Shown: one piece after another, positions 8,728-16,762 of the stretch | Layout of the letters: the number at the start of each line of letters is the position of its first letter | How positions within the stretch are numbered: position 1 is the first letter of the stretch | Assembly: GCA_002373975.1 (NCBI GenBank) | Contig: DFKZ01000114.1 | Location: forward strand, 1-64,000 | Length of the DNA: 64,000 nucleotides | Direction: 5' to 3' | Source of the DNA: Lachnospiraceae bacterium UBA3632 | Lineage (GTDB): Bacteria > Bacillota > Clostridia > Lachnospirales > Lachnospiraceae | Notes under the pieces: model-generated | The model's database searches: none | What the model was told of the DNA's origin: nothing | Seen by the model: the letters and a program-made list of their open reading frames with translations, nothing else | Made by a program: the position numbers and the translations under genes

Positions 8728-10845
8728 ATGGCAAAGAGCGGTTCATTATCAATAACTAGCGAGAATATATTTCCCGTGATCAAAAAGTGGCTTTATTCTG
8801 ACCACGATATTTTCTATCGCGAGCTTATATCAAACGGCTGTGATGCGATAACCAAATTAAAGAAACTGGATATGATGGGAGAGTATGCTCTTCCCGATGG
8901 ATATAAGGGAAAGATCGAGGTTATCACCGATCCCGAGAGCAAGACTCTTACTTTCATAGATAACGGACTCGGTATGACAGAGAGCGAAGTTGACGAGTAT
9001 ATCAACCAGATAGCATTCTCGGGAGCTACCGATTTCATCGAGAAATACAAAGATAAGAGCAATGCCGATCAGATCATCGGACATTTCGGACTGGGCTTCT
9101 ACTCGGCATTTATGGTAGCCGATGAGGTTCATATCGATTCACTCTCATATCAGAAGGATGCAAAGCCCGTTCACTGGGAGTGCGACGGCGGAACTGAGTA
9201 CTCCATGGGTGAGGGTGATTATGACAAGGTCGGAACAAAGATCACCCTCTTCATCAATGAGGACTGCCTTGAGTTCTGCAATTATTATAAAGCACAGGAA
9301 GTGCTGAAGAAATACTGTTCCTTCATGCCCTTCGAGATCTATCTCTCACAGAAGGACACCAAGGAGACTTCGATAATCAAGCTCGAGGAGAAGCTTGATA
9401 CCGATACCGTGCTTGAGGAGATCCATCCCGAGAAGAAGAAAAAGGATGACGGAACCGAGGAAACCGTAGGCGAGGAGAAACTGAAGATCGTTAAACGCCC
9501 CGAGCTTCTTAACGAGACACAGCCTCTCTGGACCAAGACTCCCAACGACTGCACCAGAGAAGAGTATCTTGACTTTTACCGTAAGGTTTTCCACGACTAC
9601 AAGGAGCCCCTTTTCTGGATACACCTCAACATGGACTATCCCTTCAACCTCAAGGGAATCCTTTACTTCCCCAAGATCAACATGGAGTACGAGTCCATCG
9701 AGGGAACCATCAAGCTTTACAATAACCAGGTGTTCGTTGCGGACAATATCAAGGAAGTCATTCCCGAGTTCCTTATGCTCCTTAAGGGAGTTATCGACTG
9801 TCCCGACATTCCGCTTAACGTATCAAGATCCGCACTGCAGAATGACGGATTTGTTACCAAGATCTCCGATTACATCAGCAAAAAGGTTGCTGACAAGCTC
9901 TCCGGTATGTGCAAGACCGAGAAAGAGGAGTATGACAAGTACTGGGATGACATCGCTCCCTTCATTAAGTATGGCTGCCTGAAGGATGATAAGTTCTGTG
10001 AGAAGATGAACGATTATATTCTCTTTAAGAATCTTGACGGAAAGTATCTCACTCTTCCTGAGTGCCTTGAGGTTAAGCCAACCGATACCGAGGATGAGGA
10101 CGGAGAAAAGAAGGATGCTTCGGCAGTTGACGAGAAAGGCAACAAGGTAGAGGCTGAGGTTGTTTCGGAAGGTGATGATTCCAAGGATGAGGCAGCCAAG
10201 GATGGCGATTCCAAGGATAAGGAAGAAAAGAAGGAAAAGATCATCTACTATGTAACCGACGAACAGCAGCAGGGTTCATACATCGCTATGTTCAAGGCTG
10301 CCAAGATGGATGCGGTCATCCTTACACATAACATCGATCAGCCCTTCATCCAGCAGCTTGAATCCAAGAATGAGGGCATTCACTTCCAGAGGATCGACGC
10401 AGATGTCAGCGATGCAATGAAGTCAAAGACATCCAAGAAGGCTGAAAAGGAATACGAGGAGCAGGCTAAAGAGATCGGTGAGATCATGAAGAAGGCCCTT
10501 AAAAAGGACCAGCTTGCAGTCAAGATCGAGAAGCTTAAGAATAAAAAGGTCGCTTCCATGCTCACACTTTCGGAGCAGACCCGCCGCATGCAGGATATGA
10601 TGAAGATGTACGCGGTACAGGGAATGCCTATGGGAGATTTTGGAGCAGAAGGTGAGACTCTTATCCTCAATGCGGGGCATCCTCTTGTTGAGTATGTCAC
10701 CGCCAACAAGGACAGCGAGAACGCTGCTACCATCTGCAAGCAGCTCTATGACCTTGCCAAGATCCAGCAGGCACCCCTCTCACCCGAGGAGATGACTGAG
10801 TTTGTGGCCAGAAGTAACGAGATCATGCTTCTTCTTACAAAATAA
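8728..10845 (+). CDS. htpG: molecular chaperone HtpG (Hsp90)
   Basis: 705-residue cytosolic Hsp90 chaperone that folds or remodels client proteins using ATP. The N-terminal GHKL ATPase domain shows YRELISNGCDAI (Asn and Asp for nucleotide-Mg), DNGLGM and GHFGLGFYSAFMVA. The middle domain carries the catalytic-loop region LNVSRSALQ, and the C-terminal dimerisation domain follows. The normal charged linker lies near residues 232-250. A second stretch of about 55 residues rich in Asp, Glu and Lys (about 452-504) interrupts the middle domain just before KIIYYVTDE and is unusual. The gene is monocistronic, controlled by CIRCE and a sigma-A promoter, and ended by its own terminator. Confidence 0.96.
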   Translation: MAKSGSLSITSENIFPVIKKWLYSDHDIFYRELISNGCDAITKLKKLDMMGEYALPDGYKGKIEVITDPESKTLTFIDNGLGMTESEVDEYINQIAFSGATDFIEKYKDKSNADQIIGHFGLGFYSAFMVADEVHIDSLSYQKDAKPVHWECDGGTEYSMGEGDYDKVGTKITLFINEDCLEFCNYYKAQEVLKKYCSFMPFEIYLSQKDTKETSIIKLEEKLDTDTVLEEIHPEKKKKDDGTEETVGEEKLKIVKRPELLNETQPLWTKTPNDCTREEYLDFYRKVFHDYKEPLFWIHLNMDYPFNLKGILYFPKINMEYESIEGTIKLYNNQVFVADNIKEVIPEFLMLLKGVIDCPDIPLNVSRSALQNDGFVTKISDYISKKVADKLSGMCKTEKEEYDKYWDDIAPFIKYGCLKDDKFCEKMNDYILFKNLDGKYLTLPECLEVKPTDTEDEDGEKKDASAVDEKGNKVEAEVVSEGDDSKDEAAKDGDSKDKEEKKEKIIYYVTDEQQQGSYIAMFKAAKMDAVILTHNIDQPFIQQLESKNEGIHFQRIDADVSDAMKSKTSKKAEKEYEEQAKEIGEIMKKALKKDQLAVKIEKLKNKKVASMLTLSEQTRRMQDMMKMYAVQGMPMGDFGAEGETLILNAGHPLVEYVTANKDSENAATICKQLYDLAKIQQAPLSPEEMTEFVARSNEIMLLLTK

Positions 10846-10902
10846 TCTTAAGACATTATAAGATTAACAAGGTTGATTTAATCCGAATAAAACGATAAAA
10901 TT

Positions 10903-10939
10903 AATGGAGAGTTCTGCTAAAGGCTCTCCATTGTTTTTT
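10903..10939 (+). terminator. Rho-independent terminator of htpG
   Basis: AATGGAGAG (10903-10911) pairs perfectly with CTCTCCATT (10924-10932), followed by a T6 run. Confidence 0.85.
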
Positions 10940-10970
10940 AGTAAATATACTGTAAAGAGGTCAGGTAATA

Positions 10971-12911
10971 ATGAAAAAGAAGATAATAGCAATGATACTG
11001 AGCGGTGTAATTGCAGCTACATCGCTTGCAGGATGCTCCCTGGGGAAAAGAAATGAGCAAAGCGGACCAATAAATCAAAAAACGGAAAAGGATGAACCCG
11101 AGCCGGCGCCGGCCCCTACGGAATCACTTCCGGAACTCCCGGTGCAGCTTCCGGATTCAGAGCCGGATACTGAGCCGGCACCTCTTCCGGAACCTGAGGT
11201 ATCCGATGACAGATATCTGCTTTATGACGGATCCGGAGATGCACCGTACTATATTGTTGACGAAAACGGAAACAAGACGGCTGAGATAACCAAAGAGGAA
11301 ATTGTAAGAAGCCTCGGTATCGAAGGGGAAGAAAACTTATACCTCAGTGAGGTTGGAATGCTGGATGGCATCTTCTATGTCACTGTTAACGGGAATGACT
11401 CATATCGCGTTGCAGCATATGATCCCGAGGGGCATGAAGGTAAATTTATCTGGGATTCAAAGGGGCTGTATTTATGCACGGTAGACCTCTACAACGACCA
11501 TATTTACGTGGTTACAGATAAATATGACAGTAGTTATGATAACGTGCGTTTTTATGAAACGGAGCTTACACGTAAGGGCGATTCCCTTGATTATGAGGAA
11601 GCAGATTCACCCTCCGCAGGGATTATTTCAAAGGTAAGTGATTACAATATCCAGCTTCCTTTTTTATACAGATCTTCTTATTCAAACCAGAAGTGTATCA
11701 CCAGAATATTTGATGAAGGCTTGTTTGTGCTTGCGATAAAAGATGATGAAGTTTATATGATCAAATCCGATGGTGATATAAACAAGCTTAAGCTCCAGAC
11801 AAACGGCAATTACGTGACTGTTGACGCTTATGATGCCAACTATGCATATCTTAGCTGGTATGATGACGAAACCGGTTCTTACATACATTATTGCTATGAC
11901 CTGTCCGCGGACCGATATGAGGAGATCGGTGTGGTAGAGCCTCTTTTATGCTGTAACGGATATTTCTACTACTGTGTGGATGAGAGCGATACTTACGGCG
12001 TATTTGACACTCATGTATATGCTTACGATCCCGACGGTGGACGCAGGATGGAACAGTATGAGTATGTTTCGATTCCCGGTGCCCGGCAGTACAGAGGAAC
12101 AACCGGATTTTCCGTGATAAACAGCCAGATTTACATCGTAGGTGTGGAAAAGCGTGAGAGCATGTGGCTCCGTGTCAACTACGACGAGTCCGGCGCCTCA
12201 TACACTGATATCTATTGCCCCGTAGGAAAGATCGGCATCTTTGATTACGGAACCATCGACTACTCGTCGGGAATAGTAAAATGCCCCAAGTGTGACAATC
12301 CGGTATATAAGTTTTATTTCGAGACATTCAGCGTGGATTCGGGGATCTGTCTTGGATATAAGAAGATAAATGAAACTTTGAGCAAGAATACGCTGGATAC
12401 GGTTCTCATAAAGAAGGAGCACTATGAAGATCCGGAGAATCAGACGGACTGTGAGGATCATGAATATGAGCAGTACTGCGAAACTGAGGACATAACCATA
12501 GACGGCGTTAATGTCCTTAACGGCAAGTATCTCACAGTTGATACATATTATTACTGGTATGCGGGCGGAGCTCACGGCATGCCGGGTATTGATCAGTATG
12601 TATTCGATATGGATACGGGAGATCAGGTATATGCAGCAGATATGTTCGCCGGGACCGAGGAAGACTTTAAGGTCATGGTGGCAAACGCAGTAGTTGAGGA
12701 CTATAACAACAATCCTGACAGATATTATATCGAAAAGGGTGAAGTGTACGATACAGCTTACGAATATGCGGGATTTAACTCCACGACCATCAAGCTTATG
12801 GAAGACGGAGTACACGTATACTTCGCGCCGTACTCCCTGGGACCTTATGCTATGGGATTCATAGATGTGGTGCTCAGTTATAAGGATTTCCTTGGCAGAG
12901 ACCAGCTGTAA
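10971..12911 (+). CDS. lipoprotein with C-terminal DUF3298-like domain
   Basis: 646-residue secreted lipoprotein. The signal peptide ends in the lipobox LAGC with Cys22 as the lipid site, followed by a Pro/Glu-rich linker (about 35-75). Residues about 80-480 contain beta-rich, Tyr- and Asp-rich sequence resembling a propeller-type sensor (DUF5050-like). The last 150 residues hold YYWYAGGAHGMPG, characteristic of the DUF3298/RsiV-like fold. It may sense the cell wall or bind lysozyme-type ligands, which is inferred only from that domain. It stands alone between two terminators, with an AGAGG ribosome-binding site. Confidence 0.75.
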   Translation: MKKKIIAMILSGVIAATSLAGCSLGKRNEQSGPINQKTEKDEPEPAPAPTESLPELPVQLPDSEPDTEPAPLPEPEVSDDRYLLYDGSGDAPYYIVDENGNKTAEITKEEIVRSLGIEGEENLYLSEVGMLDGIFYVTVNGNDSYRVAAYDPEGHEGKFIWDSKGLYLCTVDLYNDHIYVVTDKYDSSYDNVRFYETELTRKGDSLDYEEADSPSAGIISKVSDYNIQLPFLYRSSYSNQKCITRIFDEGLFVLAIKDDEVYMIKSDGDINKLKLQTNGNYVTVDAYDANYAYLSWYDDETGSYIHYCYDLSADRYEEIGVVEPLLCCNGYFYYCVDESDTYGVFDTHVYAYDPDGGRRMEQYEYVSIPGARQYRGTTGFSVINSQIYIVGVEKRESMWLRVNYDESGASYTDIYCPVGKIGIFDYGTIDYSSGIVKCPKCDNPVYKFYFETFSVDSGICLGYKKINETLSKNTLDTVLIKKEHYEDPENQTDCEDHEYEQYCETEDITIDGVNVLNGKYLTVDTYYYWYAGGAHGMPGIDQYVFDMDTGDQVYAADMFAGTEEDFKVMVANAVVEDYNNNPDRYYIEKGEVYDTAYEYAGFNSTTIKLMEDGVHVYFAPYSLGPYAMGFIDVVLSYKDFLGRDQL

Positions 12912-12974
12912 TAAGAGTGAGGGAATTAACACAAATACAGAAATAATACGTTAAGAGCATATTAACTAAAAAGG

Positions 12975-13003
12975 ACCCCACGAGTCGTTATGACGCGTGG
13001 GGT
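12975..13003. terminator. bidirectional terminator
   Basis: ACCCCACG (12975-12982) pairs with CGTGGGGT (12996-13003). T-rich sequence follows on the + strand, and a stronger TCCTTTTTT run follows on the minus strand. It serves the lipoprotein gene and the convergent superoxide reductase gene. Confidence 0.85.
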
Positions 13004-13070
13004 TTCTTTATCGTACATTTACAGTACATTGATCATTCTTTTTACTGTTTTACTTTTACTATTCGGCGAT

Positions 13071-13439
13071 TTATGCCTTCCAGAGACCGTGAAGATTGCA
13101 GTATTCATAGGCTGCCACGAATTCCTCTCCCTCTGCGAGAAGGAACTCTGCCTTAGGCGCCTCGCCGGGCTTAAGGTTCTTTTTCTGCTCTCCGTTAGTG
13201 GTCTCAATAGCGATCCACTGGATATAATGGGCGTCGAGCATGGGGTGCTCCACACTTCCTACAACTACCGATACCTTATTACCGTCAACGGTAACAACAG
13301 GTACATGCTTTTCTGCTGCGCCGTCGCTGGTTCCGGGGATGAGCTCTGTCATGGGCTTACCACAGCATGAAGGGTGACATCCGCCCTTATAGAGCTCGTC
13401 AACCATAGTTCCACAAGCGTCACATTTAAAAATCTTCAT
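13071..13439 (-). CDS. dfx: desulfoferrodoxin / superoxide reductase
   Basis: 122-residue non-haem iron protein that reduces superoxide to hydrogen peroxide without making oxygen, a typical defence of strict anaerobes. The N-terminal desulforedoxin-like FeCys4 site is seen as C6-x2-C9 and C25-C26. The catalytic FeHis4Cys centre is formed by His in EKHVP, EHPM and DAHY, and by CNLHGLW near the C-terminus. The proposed catalytic Lys is in AEKHVP. A strong AAAAGGAGG site precedes the ATG. It is monocistronic and shares a bidirectional terminator with the lipoprotein gene. Confidence 0.95.
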   Translation of the reverse strand: MKIFKCDACGTMVDELYKGGCHPSCCGKPMTELIPGTSDGAAEKHVPVVTVDGNKVSVVVGSVEHPMLDAHYIQWIAIETTNGEQKKNLKPGEAPKAEFLLAEGEEFVAAYEYCNLHGLWKA

Positions 13440-13490
13440 GAAAAAAACCTCCTTTTAAGTGAAATTAATCGATTATCTACTCTGTATCAG

Positions 13491-13508
13491 GATCATTATT
13501 TCATGATC
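13491..13508. promoter_or_regulatory. inverted repeat upstream of superoxide reductase
   Basis: GATCAT-tatttc-ATGATC, 52-69 bases upstream of the dfx start. It could be an operator for oxidative-stress control, but it does not match a PerR or Fur box closely. Confidence 0.35.
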
Positions 13509-13683
13509 ATCTGCTCATTATTTTAATACATTTTAGGCGGGAGATATAGAGCTTTAGAAAAAAATCCTCAGATATGATAAAAAAATGTTGACATAAGGGA
13601 TTAATATCGGAATTATGTAAGCCAAAGTGTGAAAAATGGATGATTCACCGGATGCTTAAAATGGCGGTATGACGCATTTTATG

Positions 13684-13699
13684 ACAACGACGTCGTTGT
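13684..13699. promoter_or_regulatory. perfect 16-bp palindrome
   Basis: ACAACGACGTCGTTGT is a perfect palindrome in AT-rich non-coding DNA. It resembles a regulator binding site; no regulator is assigned. Confidence 0.4.
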
Positions 13700-13808
13700 T
13701 TTAGGCAGATTTTGGCATGACACCGTTATCATTCCGAAGAGTATGAAAATTGAAGTTGCAGGGCTAATACATTATGCAATTTGTTGGGCTCATATATTAC
13801 ACAATCTA

Positions 13809-13837
13809 TTGACAGCCGGGATTAATTATTGTATTAT
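13809..13837 (+). promoter_or_regulatory. sigma-A promoter of tRNA-Leu
   Basis: TTGACA (13809-13814), 17-base spacer, TATTAT (13832-13837), about 50 bases before the tRNA. Confidence 0.85.
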
Positions 13838-13887
13838 TCGTATGTTGCGCAAGAGAAGTGCTTGCGTGACATTTTCAAAGAAGGTAT

Positions 13888-13971
13888 GCGAGAATGGCGG
13901 AATTGGTAGACGCGCACGGTTCAGGTCCGTGTGGGAGCAATCCCTTGTGAGTTCGAGTCTCATTTCTCGCA
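13888..13971 (+). tRNA. tRNA-Leu (anticodon CAG)
   Basis: 84-base tRNA. The acceptor strands GCGAGAA and TTCTCGC pair fully. The anticodon arm is CACGG-TTCAGGT-CCGTG with anticodon CAG. A long variable arm (GGGAGCAATCCC) marks a class II tRNA, and the T arm is GTGAG-TTCGAGT-CTCAT. Discriminator A; CCA is not encoded. Confidence 0.96.
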
Positions 13972-13974
13972 TTG

Positions 13975-14010
13975 CAAGGTTCCTGTGAGGCAGGAACCTT
14001 GTTTGATTTT
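13975..14010 (+). terminator. Rho-independent terminator of tRNA-Leu
   Basis: CAAGGTTCCTG and CAGGAACCTTG form an 11-bp perfect stem with a 5-base loop, followed by TTTGATTTTT. Confidence 0.9.
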
Positions 14011-14022
14011 TGGGGATAACAT

Positions 14023-14637
14023 ATGAACAGTAGCAGTATCAGAGAAATAAGCGAATACATTTCAGTGCTTCCCTCATCCGAGAGGCCACTTTCAGCAGAT
14101 GTTTACTTCATAAAGGGAAAAGCCGGTACTTATGTTATAGATGTGGGAAGTAATGATGAGGCCTTTGAGACGGTGGGAAACATTCCCGATAAAAAAGTCA
14201 TCATCACCCATTTTCACGAGGATCATACCGATAATCTTCGCCGCCTTGCCATACCGGAGGAAGACCTGTTTGTGGGAAGCTACACCAAAAAGGCTGTCGG
14301 ATACGGAACCGAGGTGAATTCAAGGATTGTGATAGATGATGGAGTGCATATTGTCATAGTCCCGATCCCAAACAGTCATGCCAAGGGATCGCTGTGTGTT
14401 ACCGTAAATGATGAATATCTTATTATGGGTGATGCTTTCTATTCCAACATTAAGGGCTATAATGTATCTCTTCTCTCGGAAGAAATAAGGCTCCTTAAAG
14501 AGCTGAAATACAGCTATGTGCTCATGAGCCACAAAGAAAAGGCTCATGAGAAGGAAGAGATCATTTCGATTCTTGAGAAGATTTACCGTAACAGAGAAAA
14601 AGACAATCCCTTTATTCCTGTAGGACCGGAAGAGTGA
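14023..14637 (+). CDS. MBL-fold metallo-hydrolase
   Basis: 204-residue metallo-beta-lactamase-fold protein. The zinc motif HFHEDHTDN (near residue 65) is complete. A second His ligand is likely in PIPNSHAKGS, an Asp in IMGDAFYS and a final His in LMSHKEK. The substrate is not predictable; candidates include thioesters, lactones and phosphodiesters. GGGGAT precedes the ATG. It follows the tRNA-Leu terminator and may be co-transcribed with the permease 44 bases downstream. Confidence 0.8.
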   Translation: MNSSSIREISEYISVLPSSERPLSADVYFIKGKAGTYVIDVGSNDEAFETVGNIPDKKVIITHFHEDHTDNLRRLAIPEEDLFVGSYTKKAVGYGTEVNSRIVIDDGVHIVIVPIPNSHAKGSLCVTVNDEYLIMGDAFYSNIKGYNVSLLSEEIRLLKELKYSYVLMSHKEKAHEKEEIISILEKIYRNREKDNPFIPVGPEE

Positions 14638-14681
14638 TAAAATATAGGCAGCAGTGAATCTGTGATCATCAGGAGATAAGC

Positions 14682-15821
14682 TTGAAAAAAGTATTTGGAT
14701 TTTTGAAAAAAGAATTGATGCTGACTTTAGCTGTAATTGCGGCAGTAGTGTCACTTTTTATAACTCCCCCAACAAAAGAACTCTGGGGGAAGATAGACTG
14801 GCATACCCTTGGTATGCTTCTTATGATGCTCTGTGTGCTTGAGGGCTTTAAGAAAGAGAGCGTCCTTAACCCTGTTATAAGTCTTGCATCCAAGCTGAAA
14901 ACCATGGTTCCCCTCACACTCTTTCTGGTGTTTGGGGTGTTCTTCACGTCCATGTTTGTGACAAATGATGTGTCCCTTATCATTTTTGTACCGCTTACCA
15001 TCCTTATATTCAGAGAGGGAGATAAAGAAAAATACATCCTCCCTGTTATCACAATGGAGAACATAGCGGCTATAAGGGGATCTTTGCTCACACCTTTTGG
15101 AAGCCCTCAAAATCTGTTTCTCTATGGCAGGGCTGATGTTAGTGTCTGGAGATTTATGCTTCATATGTCTCCTCTCGCAGCGGGATCGGCGGTTCTTCTG
15201 GTCATTTTCATTCTTTTCCTGTACAGAAAGGATCTTAAAGAAAAGATCCTTCACCCCGAGGATAAAAAGCCTCTCTCAAAAGAGGGAAGAGTAAGAAGGA
15301 TCGTTTACCTGGTTTTGTTTGCATTGATAATCGTGGTGATAGTGACAAGAACATCGCTTTGGTATTTTGCGGTAGCAGGTGTTATTATTGCAATTCTTAT
15401 AGCGGACAGAAAGATATTTCTTAAGGTCGATTATGTTCTTCTGGTTACATTTTTCTGCTTTTTTGTATTTTCATCCTCTATAGCAGCTAATGAACAGATC
15501 GCCGAGGCACTCAGAAAAATAGTGGCGGGCCACGAATACTGGGTGGTTATCGCAATGAGCCAGGTAATCTCCAATGTCCCTGCATCGATAGTTCTGTATC
15601 CATTCAGCGAGAATTTTGCAGGGCTTATCTATGGCGCGGATACCGCAGGTCTTGTATCTCTTATCGGATCCCTGGCATCCATAATCAATTACAGGATTTA
15701 TGTGCGCGAATACCCCGGAAAGGGTATGAAGTTCATCAAGGTTTTTACCCTTATAAGCTGGGCCTTCTTTGCCATAGTAGTGATCCCGGGATATTTTCTC
15801 AGCAGGTGGAAGTTTTTCTGA
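14682..15821 (+). CDS. anion permease of the ion transporter superfamily (SLC13/ArsB/CitMHS-like)
   Basis: 379-residue integral membrane protein with about nine hydrophobic segments. MFVTNDVSLIIFVPL and the repeat-like SNVPASIVLYPF resemble the two Asn-Asp/Asn-Val-Pro re-entrant loops of ion-transporter-superfamily proteins, and PFGSPQNLFLY matches the substrate loop. Likely substrates are a dicarboxylate or another anion. The start is TTG with AGGAGAT 8 bases upstream. It is shorter than most SLC13 proteins but appears complete. Confidence 0.75.
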   Translation: MKKVFGFLKKELMLTLAVIAAVVSLFITPPTKELWGKIDWHTLGMLLMMLCVLEGFKKESVLNPVISLASKLKTMVPLTLFLVFGVFFTSMFVTNDVSLIIFVPLTILIFREGDKEKYILPVITMENIAAIRGSLLTPFGSPQNLFLYGRADVSVWRFMLHMSPLAAGSAVLLVIFILFLYRKDLKEKILHPEDKKPLSKEGRVRRIVYLVLFALIIVVIVTRTSLWYFAVAGVIIAILIADRKIFLKVDYVLLVTFFCFFVFSSSIAANEQIAEALRKIVAGHEYWVVIAMSQVISNVPASIVLYPFSENFAGLIYGADTAGLVSLIGSLASIINYRIYVREYPGKGMKFIKVFTLISWAFFAIVVIPGYFLSRWKFF

Positions 15822-15837
15822 TGGGCAAGTCCATTAC

Positions 15838-15866
15838 TTGAAGCAATCCTTTCTATATGCTATTAT
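15838..15866 (+). promoter_or_regulatory. promoter of the cyclic-nucleotide signalling operon
   Basis: TTGAAG (15838-15843), 17-base spacer, TATTAT (15861-15866), about 50 bases before the first gene. No other promoter is evident up to the terminator at 22027. Confidence 0.6.
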
Positions 15867-15914
15867 AAAAATTAGATTTTTTGGAAACTGTAGTTTTGAT
15901 TTATAGCGATTATC

Positions 15915-16748
15915 ATGGATGAGAGGTTGAGAATCACTATATTGGGTGCAAGGGGTTCAATTCCTACCGAAGGAGAGGGTATGCTCGAATTTGGCGGGGG
16001 TACTTCGTGTGTGCTTGTCGAAGCCGGGGATCAGGCTGTTTTTCTTGATGCAGGAACCGGTATTATGAACACACCTGATGTAGGAGCCAGGCAGCTTTCG
16101 ATTTTTCTTACACATCCTCATTTGGACCATATCCTTGGTCTGCCGTTTTTCCCATATTTACTTGAAAAGAACAAAAGAATAGATTTTTATGCCAAAAGGT
16201 CGGGCACTCATACTGCTAAAGAGCAGGTTGGGGAGGTTCTGTCTCCCCCACTTTGGCCCTGTTCTGCGGATGATTATCCTGCCGATATTGTATTTCACGA
16301 TCTGACTCTTCCGGTAAAGCTTGGAGATATTCTTATCGAAGGTATGGATTCAAATCATCCCGGAGGAGGTACCGTATATAAGTTGACGTATAGGGGAAAG
16401 TCGGTTGTTTATGCCACCGATTATGAATATGACCCTTCGAAAGCTCCGGAGCTTGTAGAGTTTGCCAAAGAAACCGATCTGCTTATGATCGATGGTCAGT
16501 ATACCGCGGAAGAGCTCGAGGGAAAGAGAGGATACGGACATTCCACTCCGGAAAGCGGGATCCGCATTATGAAAGAGAGTAAGGCAAAGATGATCCGCTT
16601 CGTCCATCATGATCCGATGCATACGGATGATTTTCTGAAAAAGATGGAAGCAGAGGCAGCCGCGCTTTACGGAATAAGTGGCACCGATAACGAAGGTGAT
16701 CTCAAAAAGGTTGCATTTGCAAGGAAAGATGAGGTCATAACACTTTGA
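15915..16748 (+). CDS. MBL-fold metal-dependent hydrolase of a signalling operon
   Basis: 277-residue metallo-beta-lactamase-fold protein. The metal motif is LTHPHLDHILGLP near residue 74, with further ligands likely in DSNHPGG, VYATDYEYD and FVHHDPMH. The layout is like COG1235/PhnP-type phosphodiesterases rather than lactamases. No clear Shine-Dalgarno site precedes the ATG. It ends 14 bases before the HD-GYP gene, with the FecR and adenylate cyclase genes following. Hydrolysis of a cyclic nucleotide is an attractive role from context, but the sequence does not prove it. Confidence 0.75.
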   Translation: MDERLRITILGARGSIPTEGEGMLEFGGGTSCVLVEAGDQAVFLDAGTGIMNTPDVGARQLSIFLTHPHLDHILGLPFFPYLLEKNKRIDFYAKRSGTHTAKEQVGEVLSPPLWPCSADDYPADIVFHDLTLPVKLGDILIEGMDSNHPGGGTVYKLTYRGKSVVYATDYEYDPSKAPELVEFAKETDLLMIDGQYTAEELEGKRGYGHSTPESGIRIMKESKAKMIRFVHHDPMHTDDFLKKMEAEAAALYGISGTDNEGDLKKVAFARKDEVITL

Positions 16749-16762
16749 ACAGGGGAGATTTT

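Larger units (their letters stand above)
13440..13808. other. long non-coding stretch with palindromes
   Basis: No credible gene is seen here. It should hold the superoxide reductase promoter (minus strand). A weaker + strand promoter-like pair occurs at TTGACA 13588-13593 and AATTAT 13611-13616. Two inverted repeats are listed separately. Confidence 0.5.

Noticed and set aside
12198..12932. 244-codon open frame on the minus strand
   Set aside because: It is antisense to the conserved DUF3298-like end of the lipoprotein gene and lacks a start signal.
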